Shown piece after piece: positions 28,479 through 38,420 of a stretch of DNA of 64,000 nucleotides (within the stretch, counting starts at the first letter, position 1; every line of letters starts with the position of its first letter). The stretch is from Psychrobacter immobilis (GTDB lineage Bacteria > Pseudomonadota > Gammaproteobacteria > Pseudomonadales > Moraxellaceae), in the NCBI RefSeq assembly GCF_904846175.1, contig NZ_CAJGZM010000006.1, forward strand, positions 107,540 through 171,539, in the 5' to 3' direction. The position numbers and the translations under genes are program-made. Below the pieces are notes generated by a model. That model saw only the letters and a program-made list of their open reading frames with translations, did no database searches and was not told the DNA's origin.

Positions 28479-28949
28479 AGAGTATCACCTATGTAATTAA
28501 GTAAATAGATGGCGGTTATCGATTTATTAACTGTCGATATAGCCTTCGTATGACCCTCTATATGTGGTCTTATCACTTGATATTAAAGCGTATTAACGCA
28601 ATTAGCCATGCTTTTATGTTACAGGGTTTATTATTAAATATTCTAATGAGGGAAGTATCAGGCTTCTCGTAAAAAAGTAATTAACGGCGAGGTTGACTTT
28701 TTTAAACGTACTAATCTATTGAGTAGTGACAGCAGTAAAAATGAACTGTGTAAAAACGAGCTATTATTTAATTACTGCAAAATATTAACAAAAGCCACTC
28801 ATAACTCAGTGAACAATTAGTCACTGAGTAAATAAATTTTGTTATACTCATGACGCTCGTTTAAGAGATATAATCATACGTTTTTTAAGCACTAAGCTCT
28901 TTAATAAAGAATTTTTTAACTCATAAATTTTTAACCACGAGGGATACAG
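28479..28949. other. Divergent promoter region between hflX and the acyltransferase gene, 471 bp
   Basis: A perfect 8-bp inverted repeat, CTCAGTGA (28805-28812) and TCACTGAG (28821-28828), lies just upstream of a TATACT box (about 28843-28848) that could be the -10 element for the plus-strand acyltransferase gene. It may be an operator. The rest is AT-rich without frames. Confidence 0.4.
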
Positions 28950-29750
28950 ATGAGCCAATCTAAGTCAGGCTTTTCACTCAAACAGCAATTAGGTCGCGGC
29001 AAACAAATCGCTGGCATGACCACCACTATCGCTGGCGGCCTACGCGCCGCCCAACGTATCGGCGCCTTTAAGCAGCCACCGCGCGAAACACTGCCACGTT
29101 ATATTCAAGCCTTTTGCCGAAAAATGGCAGGCTCTTTTGGCGTAAAAGTTGTGGCAGTCGAGCGTGTAGAGCAACACCACGGTTTATGGGTTTCCAATCA
29201 TGTGTCATGGATGGATATACCCGTGGTTGGTACGGTGAGCCCGGCTTTTTTCTTATCAAAAGCCGAAATTGGCGATTGGCCAATATTTGGTAAGTTGGCG
29301 CATGCCGCAGGTACGGTATTTATCGAGCGTGGTTCCGGTGATGCTGGCACGGTCGCCGCCCAAATTGCCAATTTTTTAACCAAGGGTTTTTCGGTTATCT
29401 TCTTTCCAGAAGCAACGACAACTGATGGTAAAAAAATTAAGCGTATCCATGGCACTTTGCTACAAGCGGCGATAGATGCTGATGTACCGGTGCGCCCGCT
29501 GGTGATTGCCTATGTAAATAAAGACGGCACTTTAAGTGAAGAGTTGCCTTACTACGGTAAGCTGACGATGAAAGATAGCCTAAAAAAAGTGCTTGATAGT
29601 AAAGACGTGACGGCTTTTGTCTTACCGCTTGAGCCAATAGATCCTAAAGGTTTGAATAAAAGCCAGCTGACCGATTTATTACAAGCACATATGCAAGAAG
29701 GCTTGGCTGAATTACATTCGCGCGTCTTAACGAAAGCAGCTAAAGTATAA
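28950..29750 (+). CDS. PlsC-type lysophospholipid (1-acylglycerol-3-phosphate) acyltransferase
   Basis: The 266-residue product carries the glycerophospholipid acyltransferase motifs: NHVSWMDIPV (block I, the catalytic HX4D), FIERGSG (block II) and FFPEATTTDG (block III, in place of EGTR). A weakly hydrophobic N-terminal region precedes them and the active site should face the cytoplasmic membrane surface. Such enzymes acylate lysophosphatidate or related lyso-lipids. The FPEATT variant is seen in homologues from Acinetobacter and Pseudomonas, whose substrates vary, so plsC itself is not certain. GAGGGA lies before the ATG; a strong terminator follows. Confidence 0.87.
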   Translation: MSQSKSGFSLKQQLGRGKQIAGMTTTIAGGLRAAQRIGAFKQPPRETLPRYIQAFCRKMAGSFGVKVVAVERVEQHHGLWVSNHVSWMDIPVVGTVSPAFFLSKAEIGDWPIFGKLAHAAGTVFIERGSGDAGTVAAQIANFLTKGFSVIFFPEATTTDGKKIKRIHGTLLQAAIDADVPVRPLVIAYVNKDGTLSEELPYYGKLTMKDSLKKVLDSKDVTAFVLPLEPIDPKGLNKSQLTDLLQAHMQEGLAELHSRVLTKAAKV

Positions 29751-29802
29751 GTTAGTATGAAACTGTTTGAGATAGAAAAAGCTCAATAGAAAAAGTAGGA
29801 AT

Positions 29803-29849
29803 AAAAAAGGCGCAAATCTTAGTAATCATACTAAGGTTTGCGCCTTTTT
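29803..29849. terminator. Bidirectional terminator between acyltransferase and aldo/keto reductase genes
   Basis: A long stem, AAGGCGCAAA-CTTAGTA with TACTAAG-TTTGCGCCTT, has A-run and T-run at its edges, so it serves both convergent genes. Confidence 0.88.
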
Positions 29850-29919
29850 CTTTGCTATGCAAATACTGGCAGTTCAGTCTATTAAAACCTGAAAAAAATT
29901 AGAATTTTGCGACGTAACG

Positions 29920-30960
29920 TTATGGCGATGGATTAGGATGCTGGGTATGTACCGCCTCAATAGCTTTTAGGACGTCTGCGCTTAAGGTTAAGTTGATGCT
30001 ATCAATATTGGATTGTAGCTGTTCAGTGGTAGTCGCTCCAATGATATTACTGGTGACAAACGAGCGTGAATTGACAAAGGCCAATGCCATTTGTGCCATG
30101 TCCAAACCAGCATCTGCGGCAATTTTGGCATATTGAGTGGTGGCTGCTTTTGCTTCTTCATTGGTATAGCGAGCAAAGCGGTCATACATCGTCAGGCGCG
30201 CGCCAGTAGGACGTTTGCCATCAAGGTATTTACCAGACAATACCCCAAAGCCAAGCGGCGAGTAGGCAAGTAGACCGACATTTTCACGATGGGCAATCTC
30301 TGCCATGCCCACTTCATATAAACGGTTGAGCAAACTATAAGGATTTTGCACCGTAATAGGCGCGATTAAACCATTTTTATCTGCTTCCCATAGATAGCGC
30401 ATCAGTCCCCAAGCGGTATCATTTGATAAGCCATAAGCACGAATCCGACCTTTTTTAATTTCGTTATTTAACGCTTCAATTGTCTCTAAAAAAGGCGTCA
30501 AATCATCTAGCGGTTGTGCTGCCATCTCTTCAGTATAACCGAGCTGGCTAAAATAGTTGGTTTGACGCTCAGGCCAGTGTAGCTGGTAAATATCAATATA
30601 ATCGGTTTGCAAACGTTCAAGATTGCCATCGATAGCGCTGCTGATTTGCTCAGCGGTATAACGCGTCTGACCATCTCGCAAAAAATCCATCGGTGATATT
30701 TTGCTGGCAAGAATGACCTTGTTGCGCTGTTTGGTTTTGTGAAACCACGTACCCATAAAGCGTTCGGTGTCGCCTTGCTTGTCTTTATCAGGCGGCGACG
30801 GATACATCTCAGCGGTATCCCAAAAGTTCACGCCTGCGCTAAGCGCCATGTCCATCTGTGCATGAGCATCGCTTTCGCTATTTTGCTGTCCCCAGGTCAT
30901 TGTTCCTAAGCAAATTTTTGAGACTTTTTCATTCAGTTGTGGCAGTGTTTGATATTGCAT
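29920..30960 (-). CDS. Tas-like aldo/keto reductase
   Basis: The 346-residue product is an NADPH-dependent aldo/keto reductase of the Tas/YajO type. The opening LCLGTMTWGQQNSESDAHAQ-like segment closely follows E. coli Tas. The catalytic tetrad is visible: Asp and Tyr in NFWDTAEMYP, Lys in ILASKIS, His in YQLHWPE. The cofactor-binding end is IIGATTTEQLQSNI. In E. coli, tas was found by complementing tyrosine auxotrophy under starvation; the physiological substrate remains unclear. AAAGGATA precedes the ATG. The FKBP gene lies upstream in the same direction with 40 bp between, so co-transcription is possible. Confidence 0.88.
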   Translation of the reverse strand: MQYQTLPQLNEKVSKICLGTMTWGQQNSESDAHAQMDMALSAGVNFWDTAEMYPSPPDKDKQGDTERFMGTWFHKTKQRNKVILASKISPMDFLRDGQTRYTAEQISSAIDGNLERLQTDYIDIYQLHWPERQTNYFSQLGYTEEMAAQPLDDLTPFLETIEALNNEIKKGRIRAYGLSNDTAWGLMRYLWEADKNGLIAPITVQNPYSLLNRLYEVGMAEIAHRENVGLLAYSPLGFGVLSGKYLDGKRPTGARLTMYDRFARYTNEEAKAATTQYAKIAADAGLDMAQMALAFVNSRSFVTSNIIGATTTEQLQSNIDSINLTLSADVLKAIEAVHTQHPNPSP

Positions 30961-31000
30961 CTGTTTATCCTTTTTATTTTAATATAGATTTATTTTGATA

Positions 31001-31498
31001 CTACATCAGCTTGATACCGGTGACGCCCGGCGGGGTGACTTGGAATATCTTCACTTTAAAAAGTACCGACTGTCCAGCGAGTGGGTGGTTAAAATCAACT
31101 TCTACTTCGTCGTCATCAATGGCGCTAATGGTGCCAGGCAGGGTGTTTTTGCCTTTGTCTTCAAACTCGACCAACATACCGATTTCAGGATTGTCAGCGA
31201 CCAAGGCAAATTGGGTGCTACTAAAATGCTGGATGTTATCAGGGTTCCACTCGCCAAACGCTTGCTCAGGCTCAAGGTGAGCCGTGCGTGTATCGCCAGC
31301 TCGTAGGTTCATCAGTACCTGCTCAAAACCCGGTAAAAAGCTCTCATCGCCGATCGTCAGCGTTACAGGCTCATCACGGTTAAAGGTTGAATCAATCATC
31401 GTACCGTTTTCTAGCGATACTTCAAAATGCAGCTTAACAAGGCTGCCGTGGGTGATACGAATATCTTCATTAGGAGTGATAAATTGAGAGTCGGTCAT
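31001..31498 (-). CDS. FKBP-type peptidyl-prolyl isomerase (SlpA/FkpB type)
   Basis: The 165-residue product has an FKBP fold with the IF (insert-in-flap) domain of the SlpA/SlyD group: HGSLVKLHFEVSLENGTMIDST, the flap region PEQAFGEWNPDNIQ, and the closing NHPLAGQSVLFKVKI. It lacks the His-rich metal-binding tail of SlyD, which favours SlpA/FkpB. It is a cytoplasmic prolyl isomerase and chaperone. In E. coli fkpB sits beside ileS-lspA; here lspA-ileS begins only about 2.3 kb away, with three plus-strand genes between, so the old neighbourhood seems partly broken up. Confidence 0.87.
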   Translation of the reverse strand: MTDSQFITPNEDIRITHGSLVKLHFEVSLENGTMIDSTFNRDEPVTLTIGDESFLPGFEQVLMNLRAGDTRTAHLEPEQAFGEWNPDNIQHFSSTQFALVADNPEIGMLVEFEDKGKNTLPGTISAIDDDEVEVDFNHPLAGQSVLFKVKIFQVTPPGVTGIKLM

Positions 31499-31833
31499 AG
31501 TAATGTGTCTTTTATAGAATAAGATTAAGAGGGTTAATTATAATAGAGAGTTTAGCATAGCCTATAGACTAAACGTCTTGATGTGACAGATATCTGTTAG
31601 AGCACTTTTATAAGCTGTTACTGATGTTTTTATCAATCTACTTCATATGTCTTTTTAAAAAATTAATAAATACAATGCGTTAATAGCTCAACTAAAAATA
31701 ATAAATAATTAAAGTTGTCTAAGAATGAAATTAAGTTGACATTATCTTTCTTAATGTATATAAATGTAAACTTAATTTAAGATAAGTAACTTATCTATTA
31801 ATAATTGTAAGTTAAACAACTTCTGAGATGATT
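31499..31833. other. Divergent intergenic region, 335 bp
   Basis: Strongly AT-rich sequence between the FKBP gene (minus) and the small lipoprotein gene (plus). It should carry both promoters. No frame or structured RNA is seen. Confidence 0.4.
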
Positions 31834-32151
31834 ATGAAAAAAGCGGTTTTGGTAATTGGAATGTTTGCATTATTGGCTCAAGGGTGTGCTACGCCACATG
31901 TTGTACAGACTAAAAAGGTAAGTGATGTTAATCTATCTTGTCAGCAAATTCTTAGTGAAATAGCTGAAGCGGATGACTTTGAGCAAAAAGCACGTGCTGA
32001 ACGTAAAGCGACTGGTAAGAATGTGGCTGCCGCAATTTTATTTTGGCCAGCTTTGATTGGTACCTATTCTAATACTGAAGAAGCTATCAATGCGGCAAAA
32101 GATCGTCACAATAATTTGACCAACTTGTATGAGCAGAAAAAATGCCGTTAA
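31834..32151 (+). CDS. Small lipoprotein of unknown function
   Basis: The product of about 105 residues begins with a short lipoprotein signal (MKKAVLVIGMFALLAQGC), with the lipobox ending LAQGC. The mature part is a charged helix-rich segment, a short hydrophobic stretch (VAAAILFWPALIGTYS) and a last part with two Cys (SCQQ near the start and KKCR at the end) that could form a disulfide. ATG 31834 is preferred over the ATG two codons earlier because CTGAG lies before it and the basic KK then follows the Met directly. Similar small lipoproteins occur near prophage and cell-envelope genes; I cannot assign a function. Two terminators follow. Confidence 0.75.
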   Translation: MKKAVLVIGMFALLAQGCATPHVVQTKKVSDVNLSCQQILSEIAEADDFEQKARAERKATGKNVAAAILFWPALIGTYSNTEEAINAAKDRHNNLTNLYEQKKCR

Positions 32152-32221
32152 TACCTTAATGTCTTGTTAAGGTATTTTTATGGTCACTAAAAAGCTAAGA
32201 GTAAAGCTCTTAGCTTTTTTT
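32152..32221 (+). terminator. Tandem intrinsic terminators after the small lipoprotein gene
   Basis: The first hairpin, TACCTTAA / TTAAGGTA with five T, overlaps the stop region at 32152-32180. The second, AAAGCTAAGAG / CTCTTAGCTTT with seven T, is at 32189-32221. Confidence 0.8.
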
Positions 32222-32275
32222 ATGAGTGCAGGAAAGTTATATAATAGTTATAAAAACAATCGATAGATAAAAACT

Positions 32276-32956
32276 ATGAATATGAAAACGAAAAACCTAA
32301 GCATTAAACAACAAGGTCATATTAAAAAATGGCAAGACGATAAAGGTTTTGGTTTTATTGAAACGGAAGCAGGCGAGTCAGTATTTTTTCATGTCAGCGC
32401 TTTTAAAGCCCAGCGTCGTCCCGAAATTGGCGAGCAAGTAGTTTTTACAGTGGGGCAAGACAATCAGGGTCGCCTGCAGGCAAAGGATGTACAAGAGCTC
32501 AGCTTTGTGCAGCAGAAAATGGCGCAAAAAAATAGCCAAATTCGTCAGCGAAATCACAAACGCAGCGCCCAAGCAGAGTTTGAAGCAGGACAAAAGAAAC
32601 GCTTGTTTCTTGGTGTTGGCTTTTATGGGGTTCTAATTTTATTGGTGGTCATGAATAAGTTAAGCTGGCTGGTACTTGCTTGGTATGCAGTATTAGGCAT
32701 CATTACCTATGGCATGTATGCTAAAGACAAGGCCGCTGCCCAAAGTGGCGATTGGCGAACGCCTGAATCAACGCTACATCTGTTAAGTGCACTTGGCGGC
32801 TGGGTCGGTGCGATGGTGGCGCAAACCTACTTGCGGCATAAGTCACAAAAGCCTGAATTCCGTATCGCTTATTATTTAACCGTTATTATTAATTTGGCAG
32901 GGTTATTGTTTATATTAGCGGGTGGTGGCTTAGAAGTCTTGAAAGAATTTCTTTAG
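32276..32956 (+). CDS. Cold-shock domain fused to DUF1294 membrane protein
   Basis: Residues about 10-70 form a cold-shock nucleic-acid-binding domain with RNP1 KGFGFIET and RNP2 VFFHVSAF. A basic Gln/Lys/Arg-rich linker follows (about 75-108), then a DUF1294 membrane domain with about three to four hydrophobic segments and the family motif YAKDKAAAQSGDWRTPESTLHLL. Such fusions are common in gammaproteobacteria, but the role is unknown; RNA or single-stranded DNA binding at the membrane is an inference. Two neighbouring ATG codons (first and third) could both start it; no clear ribosome-binding site is seen. Confidence 0.88.
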   Translation: MNMKTKNLSIKQQGHIKKWQDDKGFGFIETEAGESVFFHVSAFKAQRRPEIGEQVVFTVGQDNQGRLQAKDVQELSFVQQKMAQKNSQIRQRNHKRSAQAEFEAGQKKRLFLGVGFYGVLILLVVMNKLSWLVLAWYAVLGIITYGMYAKDKAAAQSGDWRTPESTLHLLSALGGWVGAMVAQTYLRHKSQKPEFRIAYYLTVIINLAGLLFILAGGGLEVLKEFL

Positions 32957-33170
32957 ATCGATTTTCGGAGATGGCTTAATAAGATTGTGGATAGTTAGCA
33001 TAATAGGATTTGAATTGCCTCCTCAAGTTAAAATAGATAAGATTGACTAAATAATAGTCTACTAGTCACTGATAAATGACAATAGGCGTTTTTATTATTG
33101 TTATGATGCTTGGAGAGTGAATAAAACCATTTGACTACCTAACCCATAAACAATTTTAAAGAGGAAGATA

Positions 33171-33662
33171 ATGAGTAATGACAATAAGAATGCCGATGAA
33201 GTTGATTTAAAAAAAGATATTTTTGAGGCTCTGCTCGAAAAGCATGAGGTTCAACGGGCATTATGCGACAAGCTCGAAAAAACAAAGGGTGAGGCACAGC
33301 GTAAAGCCGTTTACGAAGCGCTTAAGCTAGAGCTACAAGCGCATGCAGCCGCTGAAGAGCGTCATCTATATATACCGGTTATGCAGCATGACGAAGGTCT
33401 CGATTTGTCTCGTCACGCCATTACTGAGCATCATGAAATGGATGAGATGATGGAAACTTTGGATGACGGACGTATTGGACGAGAGAAGTGGGATACAACT
33501 TGTGCGGACCTGATTCATAAAGTACATCATCATCTAAAAGAAGAAGAAAACGAGTTTTTCAAACAAGCCAAAAAGATTTTGGATGCCGATCTGCAGCAAC
33601 GTCTAGGGGCCTTATATCAAGTTGAGCATGCTGAGTTCGAACAAACACATGCGGATGATTGA
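33171..33662 (+). CDS. Hemerythrin-like HHE-domain protein
   Basis: The 163-residue product is a four-helix hemerythrin-type protein. The iron-binding His/Glu ligands are placed as in the HHE family: LLEKHEVQ in helix 1, HAAAEERHLYIPVM in helix 2, ITEHHEMDEMM in helix 3, and HKVHHHLKEEENEFF in helix 4. Family members bind a di-iron centre and have been linked to oxygen, nitric oxide or oxidative-stress sensing or storage. GAGGAAGATA precedes the ATG. It appears to be a single gene with a terminator at 33710-33741. Confidence 0.87.
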   Translation: MSNDNKNADEVDLKKDIFEALLEKHEVQRALCDKLEKTKGEAQRKAVYEALKLELQAHAAAEERHLYIPVMQHDEGLDLSRHAITEHHEMDEMMETLDDGRIGREKWDTTCADLIHKVHHHLKEEENEFFKQAKKILDADLQQRLGALYQVEHAEFEQTHADD

Positions 33663-33709
33663 TTACTAAAATCTTTTGTATTTTTTGATAAATGAGAAAG
33701 TTAGCGCAT

Positions 33710-33741
33710 AAAAATAGCCACTATTGATAGTGGCTATTTTA
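33710..33741. terminator. Bidirectional terminator between the hemerythrin gene and lspA
   Basis: AAAATAGCCACTA pairs with TAGTGGCTATTTT across a TTGA loop; both strands have short T-runs. Confidence 0.82.
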
Positions 33742-33804
33742 TTAGGAGTTACTTTTCAAGGTATGAATCTTGTATTTTCGACGACAGTCTAAGATGTTAT
33801 AACG

Positions 33805-34455
33805 CTAGACCTCACGCTTCTTTTCTAAAAACAGCATATCAATGACAATCAGCGCCACACCAATACAAATACCAACATCGGCAATGTTAAAAATTGGATA
33901 ATGCCAAACATCGGCATAATGCACATGGATAAAATCAATGACGTGACCGTGTAATAAGCGATCAATCAAGTTGCCAATAGCACCACCAAGCACCAATGCT
34001 AGACCCAATGATAACAGCTTAGCTTTACGCGGTGCTTTTACCAGATAACCGATTAAAAACAGCGACATGATAAGCGCAAGTCCCGCAAAAAACCACTTTT
34101 GCCAACCAGCTTGGTCTGCCAAAAAGCTAAACGCAGCGCCATAGTTATAAGCAAGCGTCCAGTTTAAAAAAGGCTCAATCACGGGTACTGGCTCGAGGAA
34201 GTTCAGATTGGTTTCAGCTAACCATTTCGTCCACTGATCAATAATAATGACGACTAGTGATAGCAAGTACCACATAAAGGCGCGACTGCCATTAGCGACC
34301 GTTTTTGGGGTCTTATTTAGACGACTCTTGGGTGTGGTTGAGCTGCCCGTGGTCGCATGCGCAGGAGTAGGCGAATCGTCAACCTCAACCTGCGGTTGCT
34401 TATGTTCCGATGAGTCTGTCGGATTAGGCGTAGAATTAGGCGTAGAATTAGGCAT
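33805..34455 (-). CDS. lspA: Prolipoprotein signal peptidase LspA
   Basis: LspA is the inner-membrane aspartyl protease that removes signal peptides of lipoproteins. The core has four membrane helices and the family motifs: [10 protein letters not shown], the [10 protein letters not shown] segment, [14 protein letters not shown] with one catalytic Asp, and [11 protein letters not shown] with the other. The best start is ATG 34455, whose ATGCCTAA overlaps the ileS stop by eight bases; the longer frame up to 34539 would run deep into ileS. This gives 216 residues against about 165 in most bacteria; the extra is a Thr/Pro/Ser-rich cytoplasmic N-terminus of about 60 residues. ileS-lspA order matches E. 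coli and implies coupled translation. Confidence 0.93.
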   Translation of the reverse strand: MPNSTPNSTPNPTDSSEHKQPQVEVDDSPTPAHATTGSSTTPKSRLNKTPKTVANGSRAFMWYLLSLVVIIIDQWTKWLAETNLNFLEPVPVIEPFLNWTLAYNYGAAFSFLADQAGWQKWFFAGLALIMSLFLIGYLVKAPRKAKLLSLGLALVLGGAIGNLIDRLLHGHVIDFIHVHYADVWHYPIFNIADVGICIGVALIVIDMLFLEKKREV

Positions 34456-37300
34456 AGTGGCGCACCTCACCGTTACCGCTGACGTTGGTTGCACAGCGGG
34501 CACATAATTCTGGGTGTGTGCTATCTGTACCAATGTCATCGCGGATATGCCAACAGCGTACGCACTTGGTACCTGTTGCAGCGCTGACTTTGACCACTAA
34601 GTCGACTGATTCATCTTCATTGCTATCGGCTTTTTCGTTGGCTTTATTAGCAGGTGCGTCGCTCATTGGCTTTAACGTTGCGCTACTGGTGATTAGGACA
34701 AAACGCAGCTCTTCACCAAGCTTGGCCAAGCTTTCATGCATCGCGCCGTCGGCATATAAATCAACACCAGCAGATAAGTTGGCATTGATAATTTTTTCAC
34801 CGCGTGCGGTTTCGATATGCTTATTCACCATATCTTTTGCTTGCATGATACGTTGCCAGTCGTCGGTACTGATGGCACTTAACTCAAACTCTGGGAAGGT
34901 ATACCATTCTTCCGTAAATACATATCCTGCTTCGTTGCCATTTTTACCTTCTAATACTTCCCATGCTTCTTGTGCCGTGAATGATAAAATCGGCGTAATC
35001 CAGCGAATCAACGCATGGGTGATATGGTAAATCGCCGTTTGCGCAGAGCGACGCGGCTGTCCATCAGTCTGAGTGGTGTACTGACGGTCTTTGATAATAT
35101 CTAAATAGAAGCTACCCAAATCCTGCGAGCAAAACGCAGTGACATGCTGGGTGACTTGGTGAAAGTCCATCGCATCATAAGCACTGATGATTTGCGCTTG
35201 TACCGCTTGGGCACGCTCAATGATGAATTTATCAAGGCTGACCAGCTCATTAATATCAATGCTGTTGGTCGCTGGGTCAAAGTCATCTGTATTTGCCAGT
35301 AAGAAGCGTAAGGTATTACGGATACGGCGATACATGTCGATTGCGCCTTTAAAGACCGTTTTACCCGCGCTCATCTCATAACGATAATCGCTCGACGCAA
35401 TCCACAAACGCAGCATATCCGCGCCGGTTTTATTAATCTCATCTTGCGGCGTGATGATATTGCCAAGTGACTTACTCATCTTACGACCGTTTTCATCGAC
35501 GACAAAACCATGGGTCAATACTTGCTTAAACGGTGGACGCTCATACATCGCCTCAGATGTTAATAGTGACGTCTGGAACCAACCGCGATGTTGGTCAGAG
35601 CCTTCTAAATACATATCAGCAGGATTGGTTAATTCATCGCGCTGCTCAAGGACGGCAAAATGCGTCGTGCCTGAGTCAAACCAAACGTCTAACGTATCAG
35701 TCGCTTTATCATAATCAGCGGCCTCGCTGCCTAAGAAATCTTCACAGCTGGCATCAAACCAAGCTTCTACGCCACCCGCATCGATTTTTTGTGCAGCCAC
35801 TTCCATCAGCTCAAGCGTATTTGGATGCAGCTCACCTGTTTCTTTATGAATAAAGAAAGTAATTGGCACGCCCCACGTACGCTGACGTGAGATACACCAA
35901 TCTGGGCGACCAGTCATCATCGCTTCAATGCGGTTTTGTCCCCAAGCAGGCGTCCAATTGACCGAAGGAATGTCAGCAAGTGCACGCTCACGTAAGCCTT
36001 TGGTTTCCATATTGATAAACCACTGCGGGGTTGCGCGGAAGATAATCGGCGACTTATGACGCCAGCAATGTGGATAACTGTGCTCAATTTTAGTATGGCT
36101 GATTAAATGGCCGTTATCATGCAGGGCGGCAATGATTTGCGGATTGGCTTTATAAATGTGCTCACCGGCAAATACCGCCGCGCTTTCTAGATAAACGCCC
36201 GTACCACTGACTGGGTTTTCAACCGGCAAGTTATATTTAAGACCAACGATATAATCGTCAAGACCGTGACCGGGTGCGGTATGGACGAGGCCAGTACCGC
36301 TATCAGTGGTCACATGATCGCCTAAGATAAGTGGCACTTGACGCTCTGTAATCAATGGATGTTGGGCGCGCAGGCCTTCAAGCTCGCGTCCTGATACGGT
36401 AGCTAGGATGCCATCGCTACTCAGTTTAAAATCGTTTAATGCACTTTCAACCAAGTCAGTCGCTAATAACAAGTTACCTTTTTCAGTCGCGACCACGCTA
36501 TAGTCATGCTCAGGGTGTACCGAAATGGCTTGGTTAGCAGGTAAAGTCCAAGGCGTCGTGGTCCAGATAATCGCGGCGATGTTACCTTCGATGTCGCTTA
36601 GTGCTGCAACCTTGTCAGTATCAAGCACATCAAAGCTCACGTAGATAGCGTCAGATACTTTATCTTGGTATTCCACTTCGGCTTCAGCCAAAGCAGAGCT
36701 ACAATCCAAGCACCAGTTAACCGGCTTCATACCGCGAGTCACATGACCATTATCATAAATTTTGGCAAGGGCGCGCACGATATTGGCTTCTTGATGGAAG
36801 TTCATCGTTAGATAAGGGTTATCCCAATCACCAAATACGCCTAAACGTTTAAAGTCCGCCTTTTGCAATGCAACTTGTGTGCTCGCATATTCGCGGCATA
36901 GACCACGGAATTCAGTCGCAGAGACTTTTTGACCAACTTTACCAACTTTGGCTTCGACCTTTTGCTCGATAGGCAGACCGTGACAATCCCAACCCGGCAC
37001 ATAAGGTGCATCAAAGCCTGACAAGGTTTTTGACTTGACGATAATGTCTTTGAGTACTTTATTGACCGCGTGACCTAAGTGAATCTGACCGTTGGCGTAT
37101 GGAGGGCCGTCATGCAAAATATATTTGGTCGCACCCGTACGCGCCTGACGAATTTTACCGTACACGTCATCCGCTTCCCACGCAGCAAGCCAATCTGGCT
37201 CACGTTTGGCAAGGTTTGCACGCATCGCAAAAGGCGTATCGGCAAGGTTTAGGGTATCTTTATAATCCTGGTTTGGTGTATCAGTACTTTTATCAGTCAT
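34448..37300 (-). CDS. ileS: Isoleucyl-tRNA synthetase
   Basis: The 950-residue class I synthetase charges tRNA-Ile and edits misactivated valine. The HIGH box appears as [13 protein letters not shown], the KMSKS box as [11 protein letters not shown], the editing domain contains the [13 protein letters not shown] stretch, and the C-terminal zinc knuckle has two Cys pairs (KCVRCW and LCARC). Length and order are those of the bacterial IleS of the E. coli type. It is translationally coupled to lspA. ribF, often upstream, is absent; instead a 436-bp gap leads to a thioredoxin-like gene. No strong Shine-Dalgarno is seen before the ATG. Confidence 0.98.
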   Translation of the reverse strand: MTDKSTDTPNQDYKDTLNLADTPFAMRANLAKREPDWLAAWEADDVYGKIRQARTGATKYILHDGPPYANGQIHLGHAVNKVLKDIIVKSKTLSGFDAPYVPGWDCHGLPIEQKVEAKVGKVGQKVSATEFRGLCREYASTQVALQKADFKRLGVFGDWDNPYLTMNFHQEANIVRALAKIYDNGHVTRGMKPVNWCLDCSSALAEAEVEYQDKVSDAIYVSFDVLDTDKVAALSDIEGNIAAIIWTTTPWTLPANQAISVHPEHDYSVVATEKGNLLLATDLVESALNDFKLSSDGILATVSGRELEGLRAQHPLITERQVPLILGDHVTTDSGTGLVHTAPGHGLDDYIVGLKYNLPVENPVSGTGVYLESAAVFAGEHIYKANPQIIAALHDNGHLISHTKIEHSYPHCWRHKSPIIFRATPQWFINMETKGLRERALADIPSVNWTPAWGQNRIEAMMTGRPDWCISRQRTWGVPITFFIHKETGELHPNTLELMEVAAQKIDAGGVEAWFDASCEDFLGSEAADYDKATDTLDVWFDSGTTHFAVLEQRDELTNPADMYLEGSDQHRGWFQTSLLTSEAMYERPPFKQVLTHGFVVDENGRKMSKSLGNIITPQDEINKTGADMLRLWIASSDYRYEMSAGKTVFKGAIDMYRRIRNTLRFLLANTDDFDPATNSIDINELVSLDKFIIERAQAVQAQIISAYDAMDFHQVTQHVTAFCSQDLGSFYLDIIKDRQYTTQTDGQPRRSAQTAIYHITHALIRWITPILSFTAQEAWEVLEGKNGNEAGYVFTEEWYTFPEFELSAISTDDWQRIMQAKDMVNKHIETARGEKIINANLSAGVDLYADGAMHESLAKLGEELRFVLITSSATLKPMSDAPANKANEKADSNEDESVDLVVKVSAATGTKCVRCWHIRDDIGTDSTHPELCARCATNVSGNGEVRHYA

Positions 37301-37736
37301 AGAAGGTGTCTTATAAAATGGTGGTTAGAGGTTGCGTTTGAAATTCAGGCCTAAGGTTAAATATAATATGGGGTCAAATATTTGATAATCGATGCTGGTA
37401 TTTCACTTAGAAAAAGTTGCTTAGAGAGCGTTGCTTACAACTTGTTTCTTATGAATTGCTTATAACTTGATTGTAAATAGTCACGTCCATCATAAATACT
37501 AATGAGACGATTGCAACAAAAAATGTCTTTAAAAGATAGCAGAATAATTAGAAAAGTGAATATGATAACGGCAGCTATTATATGACAAAACGGATAGGGT
37601 AAAAAGAGCTGACCAGTATCGTCCTATTTTTAACCAAAACCAGTCACTTGTATCAATATAAATACCTTGTCTATTAAATCATAGGTCTCACAAATTTGAC
37701 TGTCTATTTATTAGATTATACCTAATTGGCTAAGCG
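37301..37736. other. Intergenic region upstream of ileS, 436 bp
   Basis: AT-rich sequence upstream of ileS on the minus strand. It should hold the ileS promoter and leader. No T-box is expected in this group and none is seen; no frame is convincing. Confidence 0.4.
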
Positions 37737-38300
37737 CTAAAAAACTTCTGACAACCACAAGCGCAATTTCAGCGACCAAAGCGGCTGCATACCAGTCAAG
37801 CCTTGGGTCATCTCACCGTCTTTTAGGACGACATAAGACGGCGTTACTTGACCTTGCCAATCGGCGAATATCTCACCTTCTTGGTCATTGACGGTGGTAA
37901 AGCGATAATTGTGTTCAGTAAGGTAGCCGTGTAGATCTTGGTCAGAGCCTGATTTAATCGCAATGGTCACCACAGGATAGTTATTTGCCGCCGCAAGCTT
38001 ATCTATGGTGGGTGAGGTTACCCGACAAACCGGACACCAAGTTCCCCAAAAATATACCAGCGTCGGCTTATCGTGACTCAGCGCTGCTAAGTCAACGCTC
38101 TGCCCCTGATAGTCAGTCAGTTGCAATTGCGGATTGGCCGGCATGACGGGTTGGCGCCACCAGTTAATAGCAATATAAATGACCGCAAATACCAAACTAT
38201 ATATAAGCAGGTTTTTAGCAAAAGAGAATATCTTTTGCTTGGGCGTTTTTATTGGCGTCTCAATAGTCTTTTCAATATTAAGATTAGAATCAGTCGTCAT
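37737..38300 (-). CDS. Membrane-anchored thioredoxin-like disulfide oxidoreductase (ScsD/TlpA type)
   Basis: The 187-residue product has a cytoplasmic N-terminus, a single membrane segment (about residues 28-47, LLIYSLVFAVIYIAINWW) and a periplasmic thioredoxin domain with the active site YFWGTWCPVCRVTSP (CPVC). Later family features are the cis-Pro region VTPSYVVLKDGEM. The family includes TlpA, DsbE and ScsD, which reduce or oxidise periplasmic cysteines, for instance in cytochrome c maturation or copper stress. The CPVC motif is reported for ScsD-type proteins, but no scs or ccm genes are nearby, so the specific partner is unknown. Confidence 0.86.
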   Translation of the reverse strand: MTTDSNLNIEKTIETPIKTPKQKIFSFAKNLLIYSLVFAVIYIAINWWRQPVMPANPQLQLTDYQGQSVDLAALSHDKPTLVYFWGTWCPVCRVTSPTIDKLAAANNYPVVTIAIKSGSDQDLHGYLTEHNYRFTTVNDQEGEIFADWQGQVTPSYVVLKDGEMTQGLTGMQPLWSLKLRLWLSEVF

Positions 38301-38341
38301 AGTGGCTGCTTTTTTTGCTCTTAAAGTTTTTGATAGATAAA

Positions 38342-38372
38342 AATAAACGGCTGAATCATCAGCCGTATTATT
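38342..38372 (-). terminator. Intrinsic terminator of the acetyltransferase-nitrilase gene
   Basis: ACGGCTGA pairs with TCAGCCGT across a four-base loop; the minus strand continues into TTATTTTTAT. Confidence 0.7.
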
Positions 38373-38420
38373 ATATTTTCTACGTTCTTATTTTTAATGC
38401 CTGTTTCTTAAAATAAACGC

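Noticed and set aside
34456..34539. A longer lspA start inside ileS
   Set aside because: The extra 28 codons would overlap ileS by over 80 bases, while ATG 34455 overlaps the ileS stop in a typical coupled arrangement.
34485..35030. A 181-codon plus-strand frame opposite the 3' end of ileS
   Set aside because: Antisense shadow of ileS; no start signal and no domain.
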